A DNA stretch of 64,000 bases from Streptomyces albus subsp. albus (GTDB taxonomy: Bacteria; Actinomycetota; Actinomycetes; Streptomycetales; Streptomycetaceae). The notes beneath the pieces are model-generated. The model had not been told where the DNA came from. It made no database searches and saw only the letters and a program-made list of their open reading frames with translations. The position numbers and the translations under genes are program-made. This document shows, piece after piece, positions 1 through 9,109 of this stretch. The stretch is from positions 1-64,000 of the forward strand of contig NZ_JODR01000019.1 of NCBI RefSeq assembly GCF_000725885.1, given 5' to 3'. The stretch's first letter is position 1. Each line of letters starts with the position of its first letter.

Positions 1-67
1 TCACTTTCCCGCCGGCTGGCGGACACCGGCCCCGTGTGCGGTCTCCGGGAGGCATCCCCCGCTGGGG

Positions 68-1633
68 TTACCGTCCTTCGGGGGTGAGGTTCTGGATGGC
101 GGTGAGTGGTGGGTCGAGCCGGCCGTCAGATGACCGTGCGGCCATGCGGCGGCCGTGCTCGACCACGCTCTGGGTGAGCGCGTTGAGGATCGGCAGCACG
201 TCCGGGTCCGCGCCCACTACGTAGAGCGTGCCCGCTTCGTCGATGAAGGATTCCAGCGCGAGCCGGTCGGATCGTTCGGCGGAGCATGCGTTGCGGACGT
301 GCAGCTGTCCCAGCGGGGCCAGGGCGCGCCGGATCAGGGCCTCGGCGTCGGCCCGGAGTTGGGGGTGCCCGGCGAGGGCTGCCTCCAGCTCGCCCGCAGC
401 GCCGCCGGTGGACTTGGGGTGGGTGCGCAGGATGCGTACGGCGTCCGTGGTGGGGGTCGTGGCGAGCGCCCAGCGGTGCACCTCTTTGAAGGGGCGCTTC
501 TCGAGAGCGGCGGCGTGCAGCCAGCAGCGGAGCATCGTCTCCGCGGTGGTGTGCACGGTCGCGTCGATGGGGCGGGGGGAGCGCAGCGGCGCGAGCAGAG
601 CGGTCGCGCGGGCGGCGGCCGTGGCGCGGTCCGCGCAGCCGTGGTGCGGGGACCAGCGGAGCCGGTCGGGGGTGTCGCAGGCGTGGGTGGGGTCGAAGAC
701 GTGGACCGGGCCGAGTTTGGCGCGGGCGGCCTTCGTGGCGGCCCAGAGGTCGGGCGTGGGGGAGGCGACGAGTACGGCCCCGGGCGCTTCGAGGATGCGG
801 GTGACCGGGTCGTACGCGGCGGGTTGTGTGTCGTCCTCGTTCCCTGGGAGAGGCGTGCTGTTCGCCCGGCGCGGTTGTGCCGCTGCCATGGCGCCCAGAA
901 GCGGTGAGACGGCAGTCGGGGGGTCCGACCGGGGTGTCGGGGCAGGCGGTTGCTGCTCGGTGGCTGTGCCCGGTGGTGTCGTGGCGGGGGTTGCCGGCGC
1001 TGCGGGGGGCGGTACGGGCTGGGCTGTGCAGGGCGGCTCTGGCGGTGTGCCGGCCTGCGGGGGTCCGTCGGGGGACTGGCGGGGGTCCGGAGGCGCGGGA
1101 GCCGTGCCGGTGCCCGCGGCGGTGGTCGTTCCCGCCGAGTGCGGTCCGGTGTGGGTGGTGGGGTCCTCCCGGCCGCTGTCGCTCTCGCGTTCGTGGGCGT
1201 GCCGGCGTGCCAGGCGGCGGGCTTTCCGTACGGCGCGGGCCCGGGCGACGGTGGCCATCACGAAGACGGTGAGGACCACCAGGACCATCAGCTGGCTGAT
1301 GAAGATGCCCCAGAAGAGTCCGTAACCGGAGAGCTGGCCGGGCGGGGTGTTCGGCCAGGCGCCCTTGATGTCGTGGGGCTCCGTGACCAGTTCCCGTATG
1401 GCGACCGGGGTGTTGGCGAAGGTGACGTCGTCCGGCCAGGCGCCGTGTGCCAGGAGGCCCGCCAGTCCGGTGGCGGTCCACACGAAGACGCACAGGCCCA
1501 GGAGGAAGGCGAGGCTGCCCACCAGCAGGCCGTCGGGGATACCTCCCCCGTGCGTACCGGCCGTACGGCGTGTCCGGTACGGGTCGTGACCCGCAGGGTG
1601 AGGGTGCTCGCGGTCGTCGTATGGCATCGGCAC
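68..1633 (-). CDS. TraG/VirD4-like protein, degenerate coupling ATPase
   Basis: Last gene of a type IV secretion-like operon. The N-terminus has two membrane segments (about residues 33-55 and 108-130), as in VirD4/TraG coupling proteins. A long Pro/Ala/Thr-rich linker follows, then a cytoplasmic domain resembling actinobacterial TraG proteins (VHVFDPTH, RLRWSPHHGC, GTLYVVGAD, GRLDPPL). The P-loop is absent: the place where GxxxxGK(S/T) should be reads APGAVLVASPTPDLW. The protein stops 12 residues after LDPPL, about where related proteins carry the Walker B strand, so it probably cannot hydrolyse ATP. It may be a structural remnant or a partner of the VirB4-like ATPase. A GTG is used at the given start; an ATG lies two codons in. 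Family assignment is by motif recognition only. Confidence 0.7.
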   Translation of the reverse strand: MPMPYDDREHPHPAGHDPYRTRRTAGTHGGGIPDGLLVGSLAFLLGLCVFVWTATGLAGLLAHGAWPDDVTFANTPVAIRELVTEPHDIKGAWPNTPPGQLSGYGLFWGIFISQLMVLVVLTVFVMATVARARAVRKARRLARRHAHERESDSGREDPTTHTGPHSAGTTTAAGTGTAPAPPDPRQSPDGPPQAGTPPEPPCTAQPVPPPAAPATPATTPPGTATEQQPPAPTPRSDPPTAVSPLLGAMAAAQPRRANSTPLPGNEDDTQPAAYDPVTRILEAPGAVLVASPTPDLWAATKAARAKLGPVHVFDPTHACDTPDRLRWSPHHGCADRATAAARATALLAPLRSPRPIDATVHTTAETMLRCWLHAAALEKRPFKEVHRWALATTPTTDAVRILRTHPKSTGGAAGELEAALAGHPQLRADAEALIRRALAPLGQLHVRNACSAERSDRLALESFIDEAGTLYVVGADPDVLPILNALTQSVVEHGRRMAARSSDGRLDPPLTAIQNLTPEGR

Positions 1634-1721
1634 CGATTCAATCCGGGCGGGTCCGGCGCGGCAAGGGCTCCGCCCTGGTCAAGATCGCTGTCCTGGCCGC
1701 GCCGGGGTGGGGCTGGGGCGC

Positions 1722-3152
1722 TTAGGCCACCGTCGAGCCGGACGAGCGGCCCGCGGAGCGTTCCATGGCCAGGGCGCGGGCCTCGGTCTCGGCGTCCAGA
1801 TCGGCGTCGAGTGCGGCGTCGAAGGGGCCGGAGTCCAGGTCGGTGGAGCTCTCCGTCATGGCGCGGTCGGTGAAGACGAGGGGTCGTTCGGCCTCGGTGA
1901 CCAGGTGTTTGACGACCTGGACGTTGCCGTTGACGTCCCACACGGCGATACCGGGCGAGAGGGTCGGGATGATCTCGACGGCCCAGCGCGGCAGGCCCAG
2001 GACCTTGCCGGTGGCGCGGGCCTCGTCGGCTTTCTGGGCGTAGATCGTCCTGGTGGAGGCCATTTTGAGGATGGCGGCTGCCTCGCGTGCCGCCGCGCCG
2101 TCCACGACGTCGGACAGGTGGTGGACGACGGCGACGAACGACAGGCCCAGCCGGCGGCCGAACTTGAGCAGCCGCTGGAAGAGCTGGGCGACGAACGGGC
2201 TGTTGATGATGTGCCAGGCCTCTTCCACCAGGAAGATCCGCTTGCGCCGGTCGGGCCGGATCCAGGTGTGCTCCAGCCAGACGCCGACGATGGCCATCAG
2301 GATCGGCATGGCGATGGAGTTGCGGTCGATGTGGGAGAGGTCGAAGACGATCAGCGGGGCGTCCAGGTCGATGCCGACCGTCGTCGGGCCGTCGAACATG
2401 CCGCGCAGGTCACCGTCGACGAGGCGGTCGAGGACGAGGGCGACGTCCAGGCCCCAGTCGCGGACGTCGTCCAGCGCCACGTTCATCGCCTCGGCGGACT
2501 CCGGCTTGGGGTGCCGCAGTTGTTCGACGATGTCGGTGAGTATCGGCTGGCGGTCGGTGGTGGTGGCGTTGACGTACGAGTGCGCCACCTTGAGGGCGAA
2601 GCCGGAACGCTCGTCCAGACCGTGCCCCATCGCCACCTCGATGATGGTACGCAGCAGTGCCAGCTGGCCCGTGGTGGTGATGGACGGGTCGAGCGGGTTG
2701 AGGCGGATGCCTTGGTCCAGCGCCGCGGTCGGGTCGAGCCGGATGGGGGTGATGCCCATTTCCTCGGCGATGAGGTTCCACTCGCCCACGCCGTCCTCGC
2801 CCTGCGCGTCCAGGACCACCACCTGGCGGTCCCGGAAGCGCAGCTGGCGCAGCACGTACGTCTTCTCCAGCGCCGACTTGCCGTTGCCGGACTCGCCCAG
2901 CACCAGCCAGTGCGGGGCCGGCAGCTGCTGGCCGTACAGCTGGAAGGGGTCGTAGACGTAGCCCTTCCCGCTGTAGACCTCGCGGCCGATGATGACGCCG
3001 GAGTCGCCGAGGCCGGGCGCGGCGGTCGGCAGGTAGACGGCCTGTGCCTGGCCCGTGGACGTGCGGACGGGCAGGCGGGTCGTCTCCGTCTTGCCGAACA
3101 GGAAGCTGGTGAACGCTTCGGTGATGGCGGTCAGCGGATCGAGCGCGGCCAT
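1722..3152 (-). CDS. VirB4/TraC-like secretion ATPase
   Basis: Cytoplasmic AAA-type ATPase expected to power a type IV secretion-like machine. Walker A is GESGNGKS at residues 86-93 and Walker B is RIFLVEEA at about 305-312, followed by a Gln/His-containing sensor stretch typical of VirB4/TraC. It lacks the N-terminal VirB4 domain, which appears to be supplied by the separate SCO6880-family protein encoded just upstream. The ATG is preceded by GGAGG. A possible 22-codon ORF (3158-3226) fills the gap to the upstream gene and ends inside this ribosome site, so coupling is conceivable. The acidic C-terminal tail (about residues 440-476) is probably disordered. Confidence 0.85.
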   Translation of the reverse strand: MAALDPLTAITEAFTSFLFGKTETTRLPVRTSTGQAQAVYLPTAAPGLGDSGVIIGREVYSGKGYVYDPFQLYGQQLPAPHWLVLGESGNGKSALEKTYVLRQLRFRDRQVVVLDAQGEDGVGEWNLIAEEMGITPIRLDPTAALDQGIRLNPLDPSITTTGQLALLRTIIEVAMGHGLDERSGFALKVAHSYVNATTTDRQPILTDIVEQLRHPKPESAEAMNVALDDVRDWGLDVALVLDRLVDGDLRGMFDGPTTVGIDLDAPLIVFDLSHIDRNSIAMPILMAIVGVWLEHTWIRPDRRKRIFLVEEAWHIINSPFVAQLFQRLLKFGRRLGLSFVAVVHHLSDVVDGAAAREAAAILKMASTRTIYAQKADEARATGKVLGLPRWAVEIIPTLSPGIAVWDVNGNVQVVKHLVTEAERPLVFTDRAMTESSTDLDSGPFDAALDADLDAETEARALAMERSAGRSSGSTVA

Positions 3153-3236
3153 GCTGGCTACCTCCGGCCTGGAGCGGCGGTGCGGGGGTGGAGCGGCGGT
3201 ACGGCGACGAGGCGGGCGTCATTCATGGGGGGCACC

Positions 3237-4802
3237 TCAGCGGCGTATGCCGGTGGCGAAGGGCAGGGTGTTGACGAAGGCACGGTGGTGCTCCCGGTCG
3301 CACCATTCCAGCTTCAGATAGCTCTTGCCCGCGGAGGCGCGGATGGTGCGCTTGTCGCGGGCCAGGGCCTCGGGGGAGCGGGACGAGACGGTGATGTATC
3401 CGACGAGGTTGACGCCGGCGGCGCCCGAGGCCAGGTCCTCACCGCGCTGGTCGACACGGCCCTGTGCGGCCACGTCACGCGGGTCCACGGTGCGGTTCAT
3501 CTTCGCCGAACGGCTGGCCTCGGCCTCGTCGTTCGTCTTCTCCGTCAGCATGCGCTCGATGGCCAGCTCGGTCGGCTCCAGGTCCATCACCACGGCGACC
3601 GTGCGGATCACGTCCGGGGTGTGCACCAGCAGCGGGGCGAGGAAGTTGACGCCGACCGGAGTCATCGGCCACTCCTTGACCCACGCGGTGGCGTGGCACC
3701 ACGGGTCGCGGGTGGTCGACTCGCGGGTCTTGGCCTGGAGGTACGTCGGCTCCCTCGCGTCCAGCTCGGCCGGCCAGGCGTTCCGCCGGGACATCGCCTG
3801 GATGTGGTCGATGGGGTGGTCCGGGTCGTACATGGAGTGGATGAGCGATGCCAGCCGGGCCTGGCCCAGCGGCTGCCGCACCCGGATGTCGGCCTCCGCG
3901 AGGCGTGCGCAGATGTCGGTGAGTTCCCTGGCCATCACTATGGCCAGTCCCTCGTCCCGGGAGAGTTTGCGGCCCGCGGTGCGGCGGGCCGCCTTGGCGA
4001 TGGTGGCGCCCTCGGTGGCCAGCTCGCGGGTGTAGTGCATGCACGCCACCAGGTAGGCGCGGTGCTGCTCGCTGGAGGTGGACACCATCGACAGCAGCTG
4101 GTCGTAGGAGGAGCGCAGCCAGTCCGCGGCGCGCTCGTTGCCGCGCTGGGCGACGTCCTTGGCGTGCGCGTCCGGGTCGGCCGGCAGCGTACGGGCCAGC
4201 ATCTGGAGCCGCGTCACATAGCCGTCGCCGTTCGCCACGTGCTTGAGCAGCGTGCCGAACCGGTCGACCAGTGCCTCCTGGTCCTCGCTGTCGCGCAGAC
4301 CCACGCCGGGGCCCTCGATCTCTATGACGGCGGTCACCGTGCGCCGGTCGGCGTGCAGCAGAACGGCGATCTCGTCGGGACCGAACGGCGCCGACAGCCA
4401 CGTGATACGGCCCACCCCGGGCGGCGGGCCGATCTCCACCTCACGCCCGTCGAGGGAGATGCCCGCCTCGGCGGCGTCCGAACGATACGACGTACCGCGG
4501 CGCAGCAGCCGCTTGTAGGAACGGTTGATCTCGAACCACCTGTAGAACGTGCGGCCCCGGTACGGCACGTACACCGCGGCGAGCGCGAGCGCCGGAAAGC
4601 CGACGAGGGCGGGGATACGGAAGGAGAGCACGGGGATCAGCAGGCCGCTCATCATCCCGAAGAACGCGCCGACGACGATCAGGGCGATCTCGCCCGTCTC
4701 GCGGTTCTTGCCGACGATCGCGTTCGGACGCGCCTTGCCGATCATGTACGTACGGCGTGGTGCGGGCAGGCCCGACCCCGCGGTCTGCGAGGGGGACGTC
4801 AT
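3237..4802 (-). CDS. SCO6880-family type IV secretion membrane protein
   Basis: 521 residues. Two adjacent hydrophobic segments (about 38-58 and 66-82) are followed by a large cytoplasmic domain. This is the actinobacterial arrangement in which a VirB3/PrgI-like membrane part is fused to the N-terminal domain of VirB4, leaving the ATPase domain to the next gene. No nucleotide-binding motif is present. The start codon overlaps the upstream stop as ATGA, so translation is probably coupled to the VirB6-like gene. Such proteins occur in actinobacterial conjugative elements and in conserved chromosomal clusters; the lack of a relaxase here favours the latter. Confidence 0.8.
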   Translation of the reverse strand: MTSPSQTAGSGLPAPRRTYMIGKARPNAIVGKNRETGEIALIVVGAFFGMMSGLLIPVLSFRIPALVGFPALALAAVYVPYRGRTFYRWFEINRSYKRLLRRGTSYRSDAAEAGISLDGREVEIGPPPGVGRITWLSAPFGPDEIAVLLHADRRTVTAVIEIEGPGVGLRDSEDQEALVDRFGTLLKHVANGDGYVTRLQMLARTLPADPDAHAKDVAQRGNERAADWLRSSYDQLLSMVSTSSEQHRAYLVACMHYTRELATEGATIAKAARRTAGRKLSRDEGLAIVMARELTDICARLAEADIRVRQPLGQARLASLIHSMYDPDHPIDHIQAMSRRNAWPAELDAREPTYLQAKTRESTTRDPWCHATAWVKEWPMTPVGVNFLAPLLVHTPDVIRTVAVVMDLEPTELAIERMLTEKTNDEAEASRSAKMNRTVDPRDVAAQGRVDQRGEDLASGAAGVNLVGYITVSSRSPEALARDKRTIRASAGKSYLKLEWCDREHHRAFVNTLPFATGIRR

Positions 4803-6139
4803 CCGCGGTCACCTCCGGAGGGACGAGGCCGATGGGATGCGGAACCCGCCGGGCCCGGGCTGCTCTGCCGGGGCGGACGGGCCGAATGCGGGGTGCCGGT
4901 GGCGGCCGGTGCGGGAGCCGCCGGGCGGGGTGCCGCCTCCTCCGGGGCGCCGCCGCCACGGGTGCTGTGCGCGGCCACGCCGCCCGTGACGGCCGACCCC
5001 GACGGTTTGCCGCCGCCACCAGTCGAGGACGAGGCGGCGGCGGTGTTCTGGCCGCCCCGGCCGCCGTGCGTGGTGATGCCCTGCCGGACCAGCGCGGCCG
5101 GCGAGGACACGACGGCCGCCGCGCCCCGGGAGGAGGAGCGCAGGGCGTTGCGGTGGTTGGCGATGTCGTCGCCGAACCCGGGGACGAAGCGGTAGATCAT
5201 CGCACTCGCGAAGATCGCCAACAGGATGATGGCCAGCCCGGAGACCACCGCGGACACCGAGTCCGGGCCGTCCCCGCCCGCGAGCGCGCCGGCGAGCCCC
5301 AGCACGATCACGATGACGGGCTTCACGAGGATCACGGCGATCATGATGCCTGCCCAGCGGCGGACATGACCCCACAGGTTCTTGTCGACCAGACCGGCGT
5401 AGACGGCCGTGCCCAGCAGGGCGCCGACGTACAGCAGCGCCGCCCGTACCACCAGTTCCAGATACAGCACGCCCGCCGCCAGCACCGACACCAGCGAGAC
5501 CACGATCAGCATGATCGGGCCGCCGCCGATGTCGTCGCCCTTCTTGAGCGCCGCGGAGAACGTGCCGAAGAACTTGTCGGTCTCCTTGTCGGTGCCCGAC
5601 GCCACGATGTCCGTCACCGAGTCCGTCGCCGACACCACCGTGTAGAGGATCAGCGGGGTGAACGCCGACGCCAGCACTGTCAGCCACAGGAACCCGACCG
5701 CCTCGGTGATCGCCTCCGTGAACGGCACCCCGCGCACCGCCCGCTTGGCCACCGCCAGCAGCCACAGGGTGAGCGTCAGGATGGTGGAGGCCGCGAAGAC
5801 CACGGCGTACTGCCGCAGGAACTCCGTGTTGGTGAAGTCCACCTTCGTGGAGGTGTCCACCAGCTTGGCCAGCTTGTTCACCGTCCAGCTGGCGGCTTCG
5901 GCACAGCCTTTGGCGAGGGAGGAGAGGGGGTCGGCCGCGGCGGCGGGGTCGTCGAGAGGGCTGCCGGGTGTGTCGTCGCCGGCGCCGGAGTCGCAGTCCT
6001 CCTGGAAGGGGCCGGGGACGGATTCGCAATCGTCCTTCGGTTCGGCCCAGGCGTGCGGGCCGAACGCGACCGCCGCGAGCTGGAGGCCTGCCAGGACCGA
6101 ACCCACGGCGAGGAAACGGCGGTGAGAATTAGCGGGCAT
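4799..6139 (-). CDS. VirB6/TrbL-like polytopic membrane protein
   Basis: 446 residues. An N-terminal signal-like segment (about 8-32, ending AWA) is followed by an acidic extracellular stretch with Cys pairs, then about six transmembrane helices between residues 105 and 330. The C-terminal tail is Ser/Gly/Pro/Ala-rich, about 110 residues and probably cytoplasmic. This layout matches VirB6/TrbL inner-membrane channel components. It overlaps the genes on both sides by 4 and 11 nt, indicating one transcriptional unit. Assignment rests on topology and neighbours rather than a diagnostic motif. Confidence 0.75.
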   Translation of the reverse strand: MPANSHRRFLAVGSVLAGLQLAAVAFGPHAWAEPKDDCESVPGPFQEDCDSGAGDDTPGSPLDDPAAAADPLSSLAKGCAEAASWTVNKLAKLVDTSTKVDFTNTEFLRQYAVVFAASTILTLTLWLLAVAKRAVRGVPFTEAITEAVGFLWLTVLASAFTPLILYTVVSATDSVTDIVASGTDKETDKFFGTFSAALKKGDDIGGGPIMLIVVSLVSVLAAGVLYLELVVRAALLYVGALLGTAVYAGLVDKNLWGHVRRWAGIMIAVILVKPVIVIVLGLAGALAGGDGPDSVSAVVSGLAIILLAIFASAMIYRFVPGFGDDIANHRNALRSSSRGAAAVVSSPAALVRQGITTHGGRGGQNTAAASSSTGGGGKPSGSAVTGGVAAHSTRGGGAPEEAAPRPAAPAPAATGTPHSARPPRQSSPGPAGSASHRPRPSGGDRG

Positions 6140-6983
6140 AGGTGAAGCCTCCGAAGCTGTCCACGGCGTCCGAGATCTCCTCCGCGCCCGAGGCCCTGTT
6201 GTCGCCGTTCACGGGAGCGGGACCTTCCTTTTGCGCGAAGTCCTGTACACGCCAGTCACCGTCCGACCACTTGAGATCCAGGCTCAGTGTGAACCAATCG
6301 TTCCGTACCGGGTTGGTGGACTTCTTCCCCGCGTTGCCGAAGACGCCCGTGCACCAGACGTCGAGCTTGGCCGAGTTCTCGGTGTACTCGCGTACCTTCG
6401 TGCCCACCGGGACGGTACGGGACACGAACGTGGCGCCCTTGGTCGGGCTGCCGTCCTCGTCCAGGCCCAACGCCGCGAGGAACTTGGGCGAGTACGCCTT
6501 GTTCATCTTGCGCAGTGTGCTGTCCACACGATCCGGCGCGTAGATCCGCTGCACGATCGCCTGGCGGTCCTTCGCCTTCATCATGTCCGGCGACACCAGC
6601 GTGACAGCGTAGTTCGCCGCCGCGCTCTGTGCTCCCTGGCGGCTGTGGGGGAAGCCGGAGGGGATGCCGGCTTCCTTGTTCTTCACGGGTTTTTCACCGG
6701 AGGGTGCGGTGGAGTCCGCCCGGGGGGCGCTGCCGGAGCGGTTGTCGCCGGTGGCGGAGTCGTCGTCACCGCCGCCGCCTCCCCGGTTGGCGAAGGCGAT
6801 CGCGGCGATGAGGAGGACGATGACCGCGACGACGGTGACCAGGCTGCGGCCGGGCCGTGTCGGTGGCCGGCCGTCGGTGTCGCCGCCCGGTAGGCGCGTC
6901 CGCGTCGCCGTCGGGCCGCCCTCGGGCGCGCTGTCGCTCGTGCGGGTACGCCCGTCGTACCCGTCGCCGCCACCGATGTTCAT
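6129..6983 (-). CDS. VirB8-like single-pass membrane protein
   Basis: One transmembrane helix at about residues 48-66, after a short charged cytoplasmic tail. A Gly/Asp-rich linker leads to an extracellular globular domain of about 180 residues, a layout like VirB8/TcpC assembly proteins. The ATG chosen follows a GA/G-rich stretch. The frame is open further to a TTG at 7016, but no good ribosome site serves it. Immediately upstream a GAGGAG sequence sits before ATG-CAG-TGA in the same frame (7023-7031). First gene of the contiguous five-gene minus-strand operon. Confidence 0.65.
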   Translation of the reverse strand: MNIGGGDGYDGRTRTSDSAPEGGPTATRTRLPGGDTDGRPPTRPGRSLVTVVAVIVLLIAAIAFANRGGGGGDDDSATGDNRSGSAPRADSTAPSGEKPVKNKEAGIPSGFPHSRQGAQSAAANYAVTLVSPDMMKAKDRQAIVQRIYAPDRVDSTLRKMNKAYSPKFLAALGLDEDGSPTKGATFVSRTVPVGTKVREYTENSAKLDVWCTGVFGNAGKKSTNPVRNDWFTLSLDLKWSDGDWRVQDFAQKEGPAPVNGDNRASGAEEISDAVDSFGGFTYAR

Positions 6984-7322
6984 GCCGGGCTGGCCCCCTC
7001 GACCTTCGTCACTCAACTGCCGTCACTGCATTGTCTCCTCAGATGACGGTAGCGGGGGCACCGCTCGCATGTGCCGTGTGCAAGCGAGGTGTTCGGCAGC
7101 ATCTCGAACGCCGGGACGGTGCGCCGGGTGCGTCGTGCCCGTTGACGGGCCGTCTACGCCGCCGGGGCGGCCTTGGACGTGGGACGTGTGTGATGCGGGT
7201 GACCGGCGCGGCCGGTCCCGCGCTGCCGCGCGCCCCCGGTGCCCCCGTGCCCCACGTCCGGGGCGTTCGGCGCTGCCGGGAGGGGGCTCCCGGGGGCGGG
7301 ATGCCCGGGACGGGGGAGCGGG
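6984..7322. other. Intergenic region, probable promoter of the secretion operon
   Basis: About 340 bases without a convincing gene. On the minus strand a GAGGAG sits 3 nt before a minimal reading frame ATG-CAG-TGA (7023-7031), upstream of the VirB8-like gene, with a possible TACCGT -10 element further up. The rest is GC-rich spacer to the stop of the neighbouring enzyme gene. Confidence 0.4.
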
Positions 7323-8186
7323 TCAGTCGAAGCTGGTGGCCCGGAGCCACAGGTCGAGGAGGGTGCGGTCGCCGAGGACTTCGACGCGTGGGCTGTGCGA
7401 CGGCAGGCGGCGCTGGAGGACGAGCAGCAGGTCGGTGAGGGGGCCGCGCAGGGCGACGTCGGCCTTGGCGTGGCCGCGGTGCCAGCTGAGGCCGTGGGCG
7501 GGTCCTTCGGTGGCGTCCTGGGCCGGTGCGGTCAGGTCGATGACCCATTCGACGGGAGCCGCGTCGTCGGTGGCGTCGTGGGGGCCTGTGGGGGTGTCGG
7601 TGGGGTGGAGGTGCAGGCGGGCCCCGGCGCGCTCGTCGAGGAGCCGCAGGGACTCCTTGCGGGCCCGCAGTTGGGGGAGGGTGAGGAGGTGGAGCCATTC
7701 GTCCACGCAGTCGGCGGCGATCTCGGGGGAGACCTGGAAGTCGGTGCCGGCGGCGAGGCAGGCGTCGGCGCGGTGGACGACGGTCTCGTGGGTGGCGCGG
7801 CGGGCCCAGAAGGCGGGGGTGTGGTCGTCGGCCCACGACCAGGTGGGGGCGTGCGGGTCGGCCTCGCGCAGGGCGGTGACGGCGTCGCGGGCGCCGTCCG
7901 CGAACCATTCGGCGAGTTCGTCCAGGCCGGTGTCGTCGCCCGGCCCTGCGCCGCCTGCGACATCGGCGGGGCTGACGGGCTCGGTCGCACGGGTGCGGAC
8001 GATGTGGGCGAACCACCGGTAGGCGCCGCCCAGGTGGACGGTCAGTTCGCGCAGGGTCCACTCGGGGCAGGTGGGGACGGGCGCGGCCAGTCGGTCGGGG
8101 CCTGCGGCGCCCAGGGCGGCCTCGAAGAGTCCGGCTTGGTGGGCGAGTTCGGCGCAGTACCGTTCGTGGTCGAATGCGTAGGCCAT
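7323..8186 (-). CDS. Maleylpyruvate isomerase family mycothiol-dependent enzyme
   Basis: 287 residues. The N-terminal DinB/MDMPI-type helical bundle carries CPEWTLRELTVHLGG and, further on, the His of THETVVHRADA, which are the usual metal-site positions. The C-terminal domain of about 90 residues is the MDMPI C-terminal type. Enzymes of this group use mycothiol as cofactor; the substrate is unknown. The gene looks leaderless: TAGCCT ends 7 nt before the ATG and no ribosome site is present. It lies between the secretion operon and the O-methyltransferase, with no obvious functional link. Confidence 0.85.
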   Translation of the reverse strand: MAYAFDHERYCAELAHQAGLFEAALGAAGPDRLAAPVPTCPEWTLRELTVHLGGAYRWFAHIVRTRATEPVSPADVAGGAGPGDDTGLDELAEWFADGARDAVTALREADPHAPTWSWADDHTPAFWARRATHETVVHRADACLAAGTDFQVSPEIAADCVDEWLHLLTLPQLRARKESLRLLDERAGARLHLHPTDTPTGPHDATDDAAPVEWVIDLTAPAQDATEGPAHGLSWHRGHAKADVALRGPLTDLLLVLQRRLPSHSPRVEVLGDRTLLDLWLRATSFD

Positions 8187-8395
8187 GGCGGCGAGGCTAG
8201 CGACCGGTCCGGGCCTGGGCCATCGCGTATGCGGGGACGGGCGTGCGCCCTGGGACGCGGGGTGGTCGTGGGGCACGGAGCGCGCCGTGGGGCGCGCATG
8301 CTGCGGCGTCCGTACCGCCGTCGGGGCCCGCATCACCCGGGCGGCCCCGACGACGGTATGAGGTGCTGTGAGGTGCTGCGTGCCCCGCGTGGGTG

Positions 8396-9043
8396 TCACG
8401 TGCGTTTGCGGGCGAGGGTCACTCCGTCGCGCAGGGGCAGCATGACGGACTGCATGCGGTCGTCCGCGGTGATCCTGTCGTTGATCCGGCGGATGGCGAC
8501 GTCCGCCGGGCTCTGCGCCTCCGGGTCCACCACGCGGCCGGTGCGCAGTACGTTGTCGAGCACGAGGAGACCGCCGGGGCGCAGCCGGGGCACCAGTTCC
8601 TCGTAGTAGGTGGGGTAGCCCTCTTTGTCCGCGTCGATGAAGGCGAAGTCGACGAAGGGCTCCTCGGGAAGGGCGCGCAGCGTCTCGTCGGCGGGGGCGA
8701 GGCGCAGGTCGATGCGGTCGGTGAGGCCGGCGCGCTCCCAGTAGCGGCGGGCGACGGACGTCCACTCCTCGGAGATGTCGCAGGCGATCAGGCGGCCGTC
8801 GGCGGGCAGCCCGCGGGCGATGCAGACGGAGGAGTAACCGGTGAACACGCCGACCTCGACGGCGGTCCTGGCGCCCGTCAGCCGTACGAGCATGGTGAGG
8901 AACTCGCCCTCGTCGTGCGTGATCTGCATCGAGGTGCCCGGCACGAGGGCGTGGGTCTCCTCGACCAGATCGCGCAGGATGTCGTCCGCCGGCGTGCAGT
9001 GGGCCAGCAGGTAGTCGTCGAGGGCGGGGCTCACGATGTCCAT
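8396..9043 (-). CDS. Class I SAM-dependent O-methyltransferase
   Basis: 215 residues, the usual length for the catechol/caffeoyl-CoA O-methyltransferase family. The SAM-binding motif reads VEVGVFTGYSS, followed by the acidic pair in FIDADKEGY and the LDNVLRTG strand. GGAGGAG lies just before the ATG. It is placed 66 bases after the VirB2-like gene on the same strand and may share its promoter. Substrate unknown. Confidence 0.88.
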   Translation of the reverse strand: MDIVSPALDDYLLAHCTPADDILRDLVEETHALVPGTSMQITHDEGEFLTMLVRLTGARTAVEVGVFTGYSSVCIARGLPADGRLIACDISEEWTSVARRYWERAGLTDRIDLRLAPADETLRALPEEPFVDFAFIDADKEGYPTYYEELVPRLRPGGLLVLDNVLRTGRVVDPEAQSPADVAIRRINDRITADDRMQSVMLPLRDGVTLARKRT

Positions 9044-9109
9044 GCGGCTCCTCCGGAAGCGGATGAGGGCGGGCGGGCGCCCGGGATGGGTGCTGCGCCG
9101 GTGGGGCGG

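Noticed and set aside
3158..3226. 22-codon ORF between the SCO6880-family and VirB4-like genes
   Set aside because: It has an ATG and ends in the next ribosome site, but no composition or motif supports coding; mentioned only as possible coupling.
1707..5195. 1162-codon open frame on the plus strand
   Set aside because: It is antisense to three secretion genes with clear motifs. The translation is Gly/Val/Asp/Arg filler typical of GC-rich mirror frames.
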